Source: Ramlibacter sp. (GTDB lineage: Bacteria; Pseudomonadota; Gammaproteobacteria; Burkholderiales; Burkholderiaceae_C). Taken from it: a DNA stretch of 32,985 nucleotides. The stretch spans positions 1-32,985 of the forward strand of contig JAGRPN010000373.1 of the NCBI GenBank assembly GCA_019449555.1, written 5' to 3'. Each line of letters begins with the position of its first letter. Position 1 is the stretch's first letter. A model generated the notes under the pieces. It worked only from the letters and a program-made list of their open reading frames with translations, was not told the DNA's origin and did no database searches. Position numbers and translations under genes: made by a program. Shown here piece after piece: positions 7,027 through 14,989 of this stretch.

Positions 7027-9996
7027 ATGTTGCTGACCAAAAAGACGGGCGCCGGCCAGGCCGGTGCGCGTTCGCAGTTCGTTCATAGCCTGCAGCGCGG
7101 CCTGTCACGCGCGCTGCCCACCATGGACCGGCGCGCGTTCCTGCGCCGCTCGGGCCTCGGCGTGGGCGTGGGCATCGCGGCCTCTTCGCTGGCACTGGTC
7201 AAGAAGGCCAAGGCGGCCGACGGCACCCAGCCCGCCACCGGGCAGGGCAACATCGAGGTGAAGCGCACGGTGTGCACGCACTGCTCGGTCGGCTGCGCCA
7301 TCGACGCGGTGGTCGAGAACGGCGTGTGGGTGCGCCAGGAGCCTGTGTTCGATTCGCCGTTGAACCTGGGCGCGCATTGCGCCAAAGGCGCGGCGATCCG
7401 CGAGCATGGCCACGGCGAGTTCCGGCTGCGCTACCCGATGAAGCTGGTGAACGGCAAGTACGAGCGCATCAGCTGGGATACGGCCCTGAACGAGATCAGC
7501 GCGAAGATCCTCGAGCTGCGCAAGGCCAGCGGGCCGGATGCGATCTACTGGATCGGCTCCTCCAAGCACAGCAACGAGCAGTCGTACCTGATGCGCAAGT
7601 TCGTGAGCCTGTGGGGCAGCAACAACTGCGACCACCAGGCGCGCATCTGCCACTCCACCACGGTGGCCGGTGTGGCGAACACATGGGGCTACGGCGCCAT
7701 GACCAATTCGTACAACGACATGCAGAACAGCAAGTGCGCGTTGTACATCGGCTCGAACGCCGCCGAAGCGCACCCGGTGAGCATGCTGCACATGCTGCAC
7801 GCGAAGGAAAACGGCACGAAGATGATCGTGGTCGATCCGCGCTTCACCCGCACCGCGGCCAAGGCCGACGAATACGTGCGCATCCGCTCGGGCTCGGACA
7901 TCCCGTTCCTGTTCGGCCTGCTGTACCACGTGTTCAAGAACGGATGGGAGGATCCGAAGTACATCCACGACCGGGTCTATGGCATGGACGAGGTCAGGGC
8001 CGACGTGATGGCCAAGTGGACGCCCGACAAGGTTGAAGAGGCGTGCGGCGTGCCCGAGGCGCAGATGGCGAGGGTCGCCGAGATGATGGCGAAGAACCGC
8101 CCCTCGACGCTCGTGTGGTGCATGGGCCAGACCCAGCATTCGATCGGCAACGCGATGGTGCGCGCCTCGTGCATCGTGCAATTGGCGCTGGGCAACGTGG
8201 GCGTGCCGGGCGGCGGTGCGAACATCTTCCGCGGCCACGACAACGTGCAGGGCGCAACCGACATCGGCCCGAACCCGGATTCGCTGCCCGGCTACTACGG
8301 CATCGTCGAAGGATCGTGGCGCCACTTCGCCAAGGTCTGGAACGTCGATTACGACTGGATCAAGGGCCGCTTCGCCAGCCCGGCGATGATGAGCAAGCCA
8401 GGCATCACCGTGTCGCGCTGGATCGACGGCGTGCTGGAAAAGAACGAGCTGATCGACCAGGACTCGAACCTGCGAGCGGTGGTGTACTGGGGCCACGCAC
8501 CCAATTCGCAAACGCGCGGCCTGGAGATGAAGCGGGCAATGGACAAATTGGACCTGCTGGTCGTGGTGGACCCGTATCCGTCGGCCACTGCCGCCATGGC
8601 CGCGATGCCAGGCAAGCCGGAAGACCTGAACCCGAATCGCGCCGTGTACCTGCTGCCGGCCGCGACCCAGTTCGAGACCAGCGGGTCCGTGACTGCCTCC
8701 AACCGGTCGCTGCAATGGCGCGAGAAGGTGATCGAGCCGCTGTGGGAAAGCCGCACCGACCAGATGATCATGTACCAGCTGGCGGACAAGCTGGGCTTCG
8801 GCAAGGAGCTGGTCAAGAACTTCAAGATGCAGAAAGTGAAGGGCATGGACGAACCCATGCCCGAGGAAATCCTGCGCGAAGTCAACAAATCGTGCTGGAG
8901 CATCGGCTACACGGGCCAGAGCCCGGAGCGGCTGAAGGCGCACATGAAGAACATGGCGGCTTTCGACGTCAAGACGCTCAGGGCCAAGCCGGGAGTCAAG
9001 GACAAGGAAACCGGGTACGACCTGACCGGCGACTATTTCGGCCTGCCGTGGCCTTGCTTCGGCACCCCGGAACTCAAACATCCCGGCACCCACGTCCTTT
9101 ACAACACGTCCCAGCACGTGATGGACGGCGGCGGCAACTTCCGCGCGAACTTCGGTGTGGAGCGCAACGGCAAGAACCTGCTGGCGGAGGACGGCTCGGC
9201 GAGCAAGGGTGCCGACATCCAGACCGGCTATCCCGAGTTCGACCATGTGCTGATGAAGAAGCTCGGCTGGTGGGACGAACTCACCGACGTCGAGAAGGCG
9301 GCGGCCGAAGGCAAGAACTGGAAGACCGATTCGTCGGGCGGGATCATCCGCGTCGTGATGAAGAACCACGGCTGCTACCCCTTCGGCAATGCCAAGGCGC
9401 GCGCGGTGGTGTGGAACTTTCCCGACGGCATCCCCCAGCACCGCGAGCCGATCTACAGCACGCGGCCCGACCTGGTGGCCAAGTACCCGTCGCACGATGA
9501 CAAGAAGGCGTTCTGGCGGCTGCCCACGCTGTACAAGACGCTGCAGCAGAAGAACGTCACCGACAAGGTGGCGGAAAAATATCCGCTGATCCTCACCTCT
9601 GGGCGGCTGACCGAATTCGAAGGGGGCGGGGAGGAAACGCGCTCCAACCCCTGGCTGGCCGAATTGCAGCAGGAAGCCTTCGTCGAGATCAACCCGAAGT
9701 CGGCCGCCGATCGCGGCATCAAGCAGGGCGATCGCGTGTGGCTGATGACGCCGACCGGCGCGCGGCTGAACGTGCAGGCACTGGTCACCGAACGCGTGGG
9801 CCCCGACACCTGCTGGATGCCATTCCACTTCTCCGGGCGCTGGCAGGGCACCGACTTGCTGCCGTACTACCCGAGCGGCGCGGCGCCGGTGGTGCGCGGC
9901 GAGGCGGTGAACACCGCGACGACGTACGGCTACGACAGCGTCACCATGATGCAGGAAACCAAGACGACGATCTGCAACGTCGAGCGCGCGGCATAA
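7027..9996 (+). CDS. fdhA: formate dehydrogenase, molybdenum/tungsten catalytic subunit
   Basis: 989 residues. A twin-arginine signal (DRRAFLRRSG) near residue 34 indicates export with bound cofactor to the periplasmic side. The [4Fe-4S] ligands follow in the C-x2-C-x3-C-x27-C arrangement (VCTHCSVGC ... AHCAKGA). The active-site segment QARICHSTTVAGVANTWGYGAM aligns with the selenocysteine loop of E. coli FdnG. Here the residue is cysteine 208 (TGC codon), followed by the conserved histidine 209, so it is a Sec-independent enzyme. The remainder is a molybdopterin bis-MGD oxidoreductase fold with its C-terminal dinucleotide-binding domain. It oxidises formate to CO2 and passes electrons to FdhB. 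It is followed by fdhB after 10 bases. The metal, Mo or W, cannot be told from the sequence. Confidence 0.96.
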   Translation: MLLTKKTGAGQAGARSQFVHSLQRGLSRALPTMDRRAFLRRSGLGVGVGIAASSLALVKKAKAADGTQPATGQGNIEVKRTVCTHCSVGCAIDAVVENGVWVRQEPVFDSPLNLGAHCAKGAAIREHGHGEFRLRYPMKLVNGKYERISWDTALNEISAKILELRKASGPDAIYWIGSSKHSNEQSYLMRKFVSLWGSNNCDHQARICHSTTVAGVANTWGYGAMTNSYNDMQNSKCALYIGSNAAEAHPVSMLHMLHAKENGTKMIVVDPRFTRTAAKADEYVRIRSGSDIPFLFGLLYHVFKNGWEDPKYIHDRVYGMDEVRADVMAKWTPDKVEEACGVPEAQMARVAEMMAKNRPSTLVWCMGQTQHSIGNAMVRASCIVQLALGNVGVPGGGANIFRGHDNVQGATDIGPNPDSLPGYYGIVEGSWRHFAKVWNVDYDWIKGRFASPAMMSKPGITVSRWIDGVLEKNELIDQDSNLRAVVYWGHAPNSQTRGLEMKRAMDKLDLLVVVDPYPSATAAMAAMPGKPEDLNPNRAVYLLPAATQFETSGSVTASNRSLQWREKVIEPLWESRTDQMIMYQLADKLGFGKELVKNFKMQKVKGMDEPMPEEILREVNKSCWSIGYTGQSPERLKAHMKNMAAFDVKTLRAKPGVKDKETGYDLTGDYFGLPWPCFGTPELKHPGTHVLYNTSQHVMDGGGNFRANFGVERNGKNLLAEDGSASKGADIQTGYPEFDHVLMKKLGWWDELTDVEKAAAEGKNWKTDSSGGIIRVVMKNHGCYPFGNAKARAVVWNFPDGIPQHREPIYSTRPDLVAKYPSHDDKKAFWRLPTLYKTLQQKNVTDKVAEKYPLILTSGRLTEFEGGGEETRSNPWLAELQQEAFVEINPKSAADRGIKQGDRVWLMTPTGARLNVQALVTERVGPDTCWMPFHFSGRWQGTDLLPYYPSGAAPVVRGEAVNTATTYGYDSVTMMQETKTTICNVERAA

Positions 9997-10006
9997 GGGG
10001 AACACG

Positions 10007-10624
10007 ATGGCAAGAATGAAATTCATCTGCGACTCCGAGCGCTGCATCGAGTGCAACGGCTGCGTGACCGCGTGCAAGAACGAGCACGAGATCCCGTGGG
10101 GGGTCAACCGGCGGCGCGTCGTCACGCTCAACGACGGCATTCCCGGCGAGCGTTCGATCTCGGTGGCCTGCATGCACTGCTCGGACGCGCCTTGCATGGC
10201 GGTGTGCCCGGTCAACTGCTTCTACCGCACCGACGAGGGCGTGGTGCTGCACGACAAGGATGTTTGCATCGGCTGCGGTTATTGCAGCTATGCGTGCCCG
10301 TTCGGCGCGCCGCAGTTCCCCTCGTCCGGCCACTTCGGCGTGCGCGGCAAGATGGACAAGTGCACGTTCTGCGCCGGCGGGCCCGAAGCCAACGGCTCGC
10401 AGGCCGAGTTCGAGAAGTACGGGCGCAACCGGCTGGCCGAAGGCAAATTGCCGGCCTGCGCCGAGATGTGCTCGACCAAGGCGCTGATCGGAGGCGACGG
10501 CGACGTGGTCGCCGACATCTTCCGCAACCGCGTCATCAAGCGCGGCAAGGGCGCCGAAGCCTGGGGCTGGGGCACGGCATACGGTTCGAAGCAGGCGGGG
10601 CAGCCTGGGGGAGCGAAATCATGA
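10007..10624 (+). CDS. fdhB: formate dehydrogenase iron-sulfur (beta) subunit
   Basis: 205 residues with four ferredoxin-type cysteine groups: CIECNGCVTAC near the start, CMHCSDAPCMAVCP around 55-70, CIGCGYCSYACP around 87-98, and a split group (CTFC ... CAEMC) towards the C-terminus. This is the four-[4Fe-4S] layout of the electron-transfer subunits of formate dehydrogenases and other molybdopterin enzymes. It shuttles electrons from FdhA to the cytochrome b subunit. No membrane anchor helix is present, unlike E. coli FdnH, which matches the short 'FDH3' beta subunits. Its stop overlaps the start of the next gene (ATGA). Confidence 0.95.
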   Translation: MARMKFICDSERCIECNGCVTACKNEHEIPWGVNRRRVVTLNDGIPGERSISVACMHCSDAPCMAVCPVNCFYRTDEGVVLHDKDVCIGCGYCSYACPFGAPQFPSSGHFGVRGKMDKCTFCAGGPEANGSQAEFEKYGRNRLAEGKLPACAEMCSTKALIGGDGDVVADIFRNRVIKRGKGAEAWGWGTAYGSKQAGQPGGAKS

Positions 10625-10845
10625 AGCACACGTTGATCTTCGTGGCTGCCGTGCTTGCGTTGGCGGCCTGCACCGAAAAGCCGCAAACGATCGGCAGCAA
10701 TGCCAAAGTAGATGCGGCCGCCTACCAGGGCGCCACCCCGGTCTTCAGCGTCCCCGGCTGGAAGCCGGGCGACAAGGTCAGCTGGGAGCAGCAGCTCAAG
10801 ACCCGCCTCCAGAATGGCCAGAATGACTACAACCGGGTGAACTGA
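10621..10845 (+). CDS. small lipoprotein within the fdh operon
   Basis: 74 residues. A hydrophobic N-terminal segment ends in a lipobox (LAAC, cysteine near residue 17), so the product should be a lipid-anchored envelope protein. The mature part contains PVFSVPGWKPGDKVSWEQQL and ends in QNDYNRVN. The start codon overlaps the fdhB stop as ATGA, which indicates translational coupling and a role tied to FDH. I do not recognise a characterised family. It might help dock the periplasmic FdhAB onto the membrane subunit, but that is speculation. Confidence 0.8.
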   Translation: MKHTLIFVAAVLALAACTEKPQTIGSNAKVDAAAYQGATPVFSVPGWKPGDKVSWEQQLKTRLQNGQNDYNRVN

Positions 10846-10855
10846 AAGGCCGACG

Positions 10856-12055
10856 ATGCTGCGTCCATTGCTTCTGAGTTTCATCCTCGCCGCGAGCTCG
10901 GCTGCGTTCGCCCAGAACAAGGCCCCGGAGGATTTGCCGCCCCCGCCCGCCGGCGCGCCGGGCGCGCAAGGAGGCATCCAGAGCCAGAACATTTTCGACG
11001 TGAAGCCGGAGGTCAAGCCTGACGCGAGTTCCGACCCGAATTACCTCAAGCAGAACAATGCCGAGCGCAACAAGGTCCAGCCCGGCAACAACGCGCCGAT
11101 GTGGCGCGGCGTCGCCTCGGGCAGGGAAGGCTACAGCAGCCTGCCCAAGTCCCAGGCGCCGGAAGCCGGCATCCTGATCCAGGCCCCGGTGCAGTACCCG
11201 GGGTCGCGCATGACGACGGCCGGCGAAGCGTGGCGGCAGGTGCGCAACAACTGGATCGTTCCCTATGGTGGCGCGCTGTTCCTGATCGGTCTCGGTGCGT
11301 TGGCGATCTTCTTCTTCGGCAAGGGCCCTCTGGGCCACAGCGAAAACGAGGGGCGCGGCCGCAGGATCGAGCGCTTCACCCCATTCGAACGCTCGGCCCA
11401 TTGGGCCAACGCGATCGCTTTTTGCATTCTGGCGATTTCGGGGTTGGTGATGGCGTTCGGCAAGTTCTTCCTGCTCCCGGTCATGGGCTTGAGCCTGTAT
11501 GGCGGCCTGACCTACGTGCTCAAGAACCTGCACAACTTCGCGGGGCCTGTGTTTGCGGTGTCGCTCGTCATCGTGATCGTCACCTTCATCCGCGATGAGT
11601 TCCCCCAGAGTGGCGATCTCAGGTGGCTGCTTCGCATCGGCGGCGTGTTCAGCAAGTCGGGCGAAGAGCCGCCGTCGCACCGTTTCAATGCGGGCGAGAA
11701 GGTGGTGTTCTGGATCGGGGCGTTCGTGCTGGGCATCATCGTGGTCGGTTCCGGGCTGGTGATGGACATGCTCATCCCCAACGTCGTGTACGAGCGCGAC
11801 ACGATGCAGGTGGCCAACATGATTCACGGGGTGGCCGCGGTATTGATGGCGACGATCACCTTATTGCACATCTACCTGGGCACGATCGGGATGCGCGGCG
11901 CCTACAAGGCCATGCGTACCGGCTACGTGGACGAAGAATGGGCCCGGGAGCACCACGCGTACTGGTACGAGGACGTCCAGGCCGGCCGGATTCCGGCGCA
12001 GCGCAGCCAGCCGCTCACGGCGGCCGAGGATGTCGAGACGGCGCGGCCGGCGTGA
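10856..12055 (+). CDS. fdhC: formate dehydrogenase cytochrome b (gamma) subunit
   Basis: 399 residues. A cleavable signal peptide (about 1-19) precedes a proline-rich periplasmic stretch of about 110 residues. Five probable membrane helices follow, including segments near 138-155, 183-200, 222-240, 283-305 and 320-345. Candidate heme b ligands are the histidines in RSAHWANA, NLHNFAGP, MIHGVAAV and LLHIYLG. This corresponds to the cytochrome b556 subunit that accepts electrons from FdhB and reduces membrane quinone. The long N-terminal extension with signal peptide is typical of betaproteobacterial FDH gamma subunits and unlike E. coli FdnI. It begins 10 bases after the lipoprotein gene. Confidence 0.94.
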   Translation: MLRPLLLSFILAASSAAFAQNKAPEDLPPPPAGAPGAQGGIQSQNIFDVKPEVKPDASSDPNYLKQNNAERNKVQPGNNAPMWRGVASGREGYSSLPKSQAPEAGILIQAPVQYPGSRMTTAGEAWRQVRNNWIVPYGGALFLIGLGALAIFFFGKGPLGHSENEGRGRRIERFTPFERSAHWANAIAFCILAISGLVMAFGKFFLLPVMGLSLYGGLTYVLKNLHNFAGPVFAVSLVIVIVTFIRDEFPQSGDLRWLLRIGGVFSKSGEEPPSHRFNAGEKVVFWIGAFVLGIIVVGSGLVMDMLIPNVVYERDTMQVANMIHGVAAVLMATITLLHIYLGTIGMRGAYKAMRTGYVDEEWAREHHAYWYEDVQAGRIPAQRSQPLTAAEDVETARPA

Positions 12056-12080
12056 GCGACAACGCAGGAGAAAACAACTC

Positions 12081-12542
12081 ATGAAAACAGTTCTGGTATC
12101 CGGTGTGTTGGCGGCCGCTTGCGGCCTGGTGCTGGCCAAATTGCCGCCGCCCGACGATGCGGCCAAGGCCAAGGCGGCCGAAACCACCGCGAAGGCCGCG
12201 TGGCAGGCAAAGATCGATGCGTTTCAGCTCTGCAAGGCACAGGACCGGGTCGCGGCGGTTTACATGAAGAACGCCGGCAAGTCGGCGAAACCCGCAGCGG
12301 CCGCCCCGGCGCCCGCGGCCGCCGCCGCTTCCTCTGCCGCTGCCGCGGCAGCTCAGCCGGCCGCTTCCGGCACGCCTGTGGTGGCCAAGCCGCCGCCGCC
12401 ATGTGCCGACCCGGGCCCCTTCGCTTACAACCCGCCGGAGCAGAAACCGCTCGAGACCTCCGGTGCGCATTCGCCCAGCGGCACGGCGGCGAGCCCGCCC
12501 AGCGTCAAGCCCCACTCGGCCGAAATGAGCAAGAAGCCCTGA
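12081..12542 (+). CDS. secreted Ala/Pro-rich protein at the end of the fdh operon, function unknown
   Basis: 153 residues. The N-terminus (MKTVLVSGVLAAACGLVLAK) looks like a signal peptide. The mature part has a predicted helical segment with one cysteine (QLCKAQDRVAAVY), then an alanine-rich low-complexity linker, then a second cysteine in PPCADPGPFAYNPP. The two cysteines could form a disulfide. The ATG at 12081 is preceded by GGAG at a good distance, 25 bases after fdhC. The position suggests a periplasmic accessory of the FDH complex. I do not recognise a family with known function. Confidence 0.75.
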   Translation: MKTVLVSGVLAAACGLVLAKLPPPDDAAKAKAAETTAKAAWQAKIDAFQLCKAQDRVAAVYMKNAGKSAKPAAAAPAPAAAAASSAAAAAAQPAASGTPVVAKPPPPCADPGPFAYNPPEQKPLETSGAHSPSGTAASPPSVKPHSAEMSKKP

Positions 12543-12555
12543 CACCGGTATTCCT

Positions 12556-12589
12556 CCCCCCTCCGGGAGCGGGGGCCGAACAAGGCCCC
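12556..12589 (+). other. GC-rich competing hairpins between fdh operon and fdhD
   Basis: The interval can fold as CCCCC pairing with GGGGG (12556-12575), or alternatively as GGGGCC-gaacaa-GGCCCC (12572-12589). No T-tract follows, so it is not a clear intrinsic terminator. It may slow transcription between the structural genes and fdhD. Confidence 0.3.
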
Positions 12590-12629
12590 AGAAGCAGCCG
12601 CCGAGGAGTTTTGCGGTAGTCTTGCACCC

Positions 12630-13490
12630 ATGCGCCTGCCTTTCCTGACTGAAGCGCGCGCCCCGCTGACGCGTGAGATCGCGGCCGTGAATGAGCACGG
12701 CGAGGAAGGGGGCGTCTCGATCCCCGCCGAGCGGCCATTGACCGTCTACGTGGACCGGCGTGAACTGGTGACCCTGATGACCCTGGGCGCCCGGCCGGAG
12801 TGGCTGGTGCTGGGCTACCTGCGCAATCAGCGGCTGGTGCGCGCAGTGGACGAGGTCGAGTCGGTCACCGTCGACTGGGAGGTCGGGGCGGCCGCAGTGA
12901 AAACACGTTCCGGTATCGAGCGGATCGAGGAGCGCACCGCCCGGCGTGTGGTCACGACCGGCTGCGGCCAGGGCAGCGTGTTCGGCGGCCTGATGGACGA
13001 GATCGACGCGATCAGCCTGCCCGATGCGGCCATCACGCAGTCTCAGCTGTACGGGATCGTCAATGCGATCCGGCTCCAGGAGAGCACCTACAAATCCGCC
13101 GGCTCGGTCCACGGCTGCGCGCTGTTCAGCGGCGAGGAGATGCTCCTGTTCGTCGAGGACGTGGGCCGCCACAACGCCATCGACACGATCGCGGGCTGGA
13201 TGTGGCTGCAGGAGACTGCGCCCGAGGACCGGGCGAGCGCCGGCGCGCCGCTGGTTTTCTACACCACCGGCCGCTTGACCAGCGAGATGGTCATGAAGTC
13301 GGCGCAGATGGGGGTGCCGATCGTCGTCTCGCGCAGCGGCATCACGCAGATGGGCCACGACATCGCGCTGCGACTGGGCCTGTGCGCCATCGGCCGCGCG
13401 GCCAACCGCCGCTTCCTGTGCTACACGGCGCCTCATCGCTTGCAGCTGCAACCCGAGCTGGCCGGACCGAAGTTGCGCGCCGTCGCCTGA
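12630..13490 (+). CDS. fdhD: FdhD, sulfurtransferase for formate dehydrogenase cofactor
   Basis: 286 residues, the usual FdhD length. Recognisable segments are RPLTVYVD, the TTGCGQGS motif (cysteine 112), HGCALF, the VEDVGRHNAIDT signature and YTTGRLTSEMVMKSAQMG. FdhD passes sulfur from a cysteine desulfurase to the bis-MGD cofactor and is required for FDH activity. Many FdhD proteins have two cysteines in a C-x-x-C loop, whereas this one has a single cysteine there (CGQG). It lies 87 bases downstream of the fdh structural genes on the same strand. Confidence 0.95.
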   Translation: MRLPFLTEARAPLTREIAAVNEHGEEGGVSIPAERPLTVYVDRRELVTLMTLGARPEWLVLGYLRNQRLVRAVDEVESVTVDWEVGAAAVKTRSGIERIEERTARRVVTTGCGQGSVFGGLMDEIDAISLPDAAITQSQLYGIVNAIRLQESTYKSAGSVHGCALFSGEEMLLFVEDVGRHNAIDTIAGWMWLQETAPEDRASAGAPLVFYTTGRLTSEMVMKSAQMGVPIVVSRSGITQMGHDIALRLGLCAIGRAANRRFLCYTAPHRLQLQPELAGPKLRAVA

Positions 13491-13524
13491 AAGCGCGTCC
13501 CGGCGGGGGTGGCATGATGCCGCC

Positions 13525-14946
13525 ATGGACGTGCCATCCGAGGTCCAGGCCACTTGCGACCCGCAATTCATGCAGCGGCCGCTGCGCAGCTGGTTGTGGG
13601 AAGGCTTGCGGGCGGGTTTCTTCCTGCCGCCGCGCATTGCAGGTGAGCAGCCTGCGCCGCGGCAGGTTGCCCTCCTGCTGCTCGTCATCTCCGGCTTGGA
13701 GATCGCCCTCGCCAGGTTCGAACTGGAGGGTCCGGCCAGTTTCGACCTGAGGGGCTGGCTTTTTCCATGGTGGAGTACCGGCGCACTCTTGCTTCTTGCC
13801 TGGTGGGTCCTGCCTCTGCAGCGAGCGGACGACCGTCCAGCCGGGCTGGCGGCATGGTTCGCGTTGTGGATGGGCGCGGTGCTACCGGCCAACACGGCGT
13901 CGCAACTGCTGGGCATCGCTCAGGCGCACGGCGTGCTGCCGGACCTGCTCGAAACGTCGGCCGTCGCAACCTGGTCGCTCTACGCGGTCTTATGGACATG
14001 GACGGCGGGCGCCGTGTTGCGGTTCACCCATTTTTTCGGGGTGGATCGGCTGGGTCTCGGCGTTCTGGCAGCGGGCATGCTGCTGTTCGGGCTGACGGCC
14101 TTGCAGTTTCCGGACAGCCCCTGGCAAGTGGAGCAGACCTCCGCCAGCCGCGGTCAACGCCTCGAGCTGACCCAGGAACTGTTCGAGACTCAGCAGATGC
14201 TGATGCGGCAGGCCATCGCCGGCATCGCGCCCGAGCGGCGCGGCGTGATCGACGTGTACGCGTTGGTGTTCTCTCCGTATGCCGGCGAAGACGTATTCCT
14301 GCGGGAATCGAATATGGTCGCCACAGTGCTGACTGAACGCTTCGACGTCGCGGGCCGCGTGCTGCAGCTGGCCAACAACCGCACAACAGCGTCGAAACTG
14401 CCATGGGCGACCACGTTGAACCTGAAGCGGGCGATCGAAGGTATTGCCGCCCGCATGGACCGCGAGCACGATGTGCTGGTCGTCTATCTCACTTCGCACG
14501 CCGGCGCGCGGTTCCAGCTCGCCGCTGAGCACGAACCGCTGCGCGTTCAGCCGCTGAGCCCGGGCGAATTGCGGCGGATGCTCGACCAGGCCGGCATCCG
14601 CAACCGTGTCATCGCCGTTTCGGCCTGCCTCTCGGGCAACTGGGTCGGGCCGCTCGCGAGCGAGACCACGCTGGTGATGACGGCCGCGGACGCGAATCAC
14701 ACTTCCTACGGCTGCGGTCGCCTGTCGCACCTGACGTTCTTCGGCCGCGCCGTGTTCGACGAGCAACTGCGCGCGACCCATTCGTTCGAACAGGCTTTCG
14801 CGGCTGCCGTCCCGGTGATCCGCCGGCGTGAGGAGGTGGCCGGCAAGACCGATGGTTTCTCCAATCCGCAGATCAGCGTCGGCGAAAAGATCCGCCCCGT
14901 GCTGCGCGAGCTCGAGCGCAGGCTGGACGCCGCAGCCGAGAAATAG
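13525..14946 (+). CDS. membrane-anchored C13 (legumain/caspase-like) peptidase
   Basis: 473 residues. The N-terminal half has about four to five hydrophobic segments (for example 51-65, 84-97, 110-120, 151-165, 176-195). The C-terminal half resembles family C13 cysteine peptidases. A strand rich in valine ends with the candidate catalytic histidine 325 (VVYLTSHAG), and the candidate catalytic cysteine 368 lies in VIAVSACLSGNW. The His-x-Gly-type and Ser-Ala-Cys-x-Ser-Gly motifs are the clan CD signature. It starts 34 bases after fdhD but is not an obvious FDH accessory. The substrate and orientation are unknown; the substrate could be a secreted or membrane protein. Confidence 0.82.
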   Translation: MDVPSEVQATCDPQFMQRPLRSWLWEGLRAGFFLPPRIAGEQPAPRQVALLLLVISGLEIALARFELEGPASFDLRGWLFPWWSTGALLLLAWWVLPLQRADDRPAGLAAWFALWMGAVLPANTASQLLGIAQAHGVLPDLLETSAVATWSLYAVLWTWTAGAVLRFTHFFGVDRLGLGVLAAGMLLFGLTALQFPDSPWQVEQTSASRGQRLELTQELFETQQMLMRQAIAGIAPERRGVIDVYALVFSPYAGEDVFLRESNMVATVLTERFDVAGRVLQLANNRTTASKLPWATTLNLKRAIEGIAARMDREHDVLVVYLTSHAGARFQLAAEHEPLRVQPLSPGELRRMLDQAGIRNRVIAVSACLSGNWVGPLASETTLVMTAADANHTSYGCGRLSHLTFFGRAVFDEQLRATHSFEQAFAAAVPVIRRREEVAGKTDGFSNPQISVGEKIRPVLRELERRLDAAAEK

Positions 14947-14989
14947 CCGGCCTAATCCCGGCCTGAGTCTGGTGCGGTAAGGTCGCGCC

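Noticed and set aside
7648-7650. Selenocysteine at the FDH active site
   Set aside because: The codon is TGC (cysteine), not TGA, and the frame is continuous, so no SECIS element is needed.
7105-10215. 1036-residue minus-strand open frame opposite fdhA
   Set aside because: It is a shadow frame produced by high third-position GC; fdhA on the plus strand has clear catalytic and cluster motifs.
12571-12589. Hairpin GGGGCC-gaacaa-GGCCCC as a rho-independent terminator
   Set aside because: No T-tract follows, and the stem is only six base pairs; it is kept as a low-confidence structure only.
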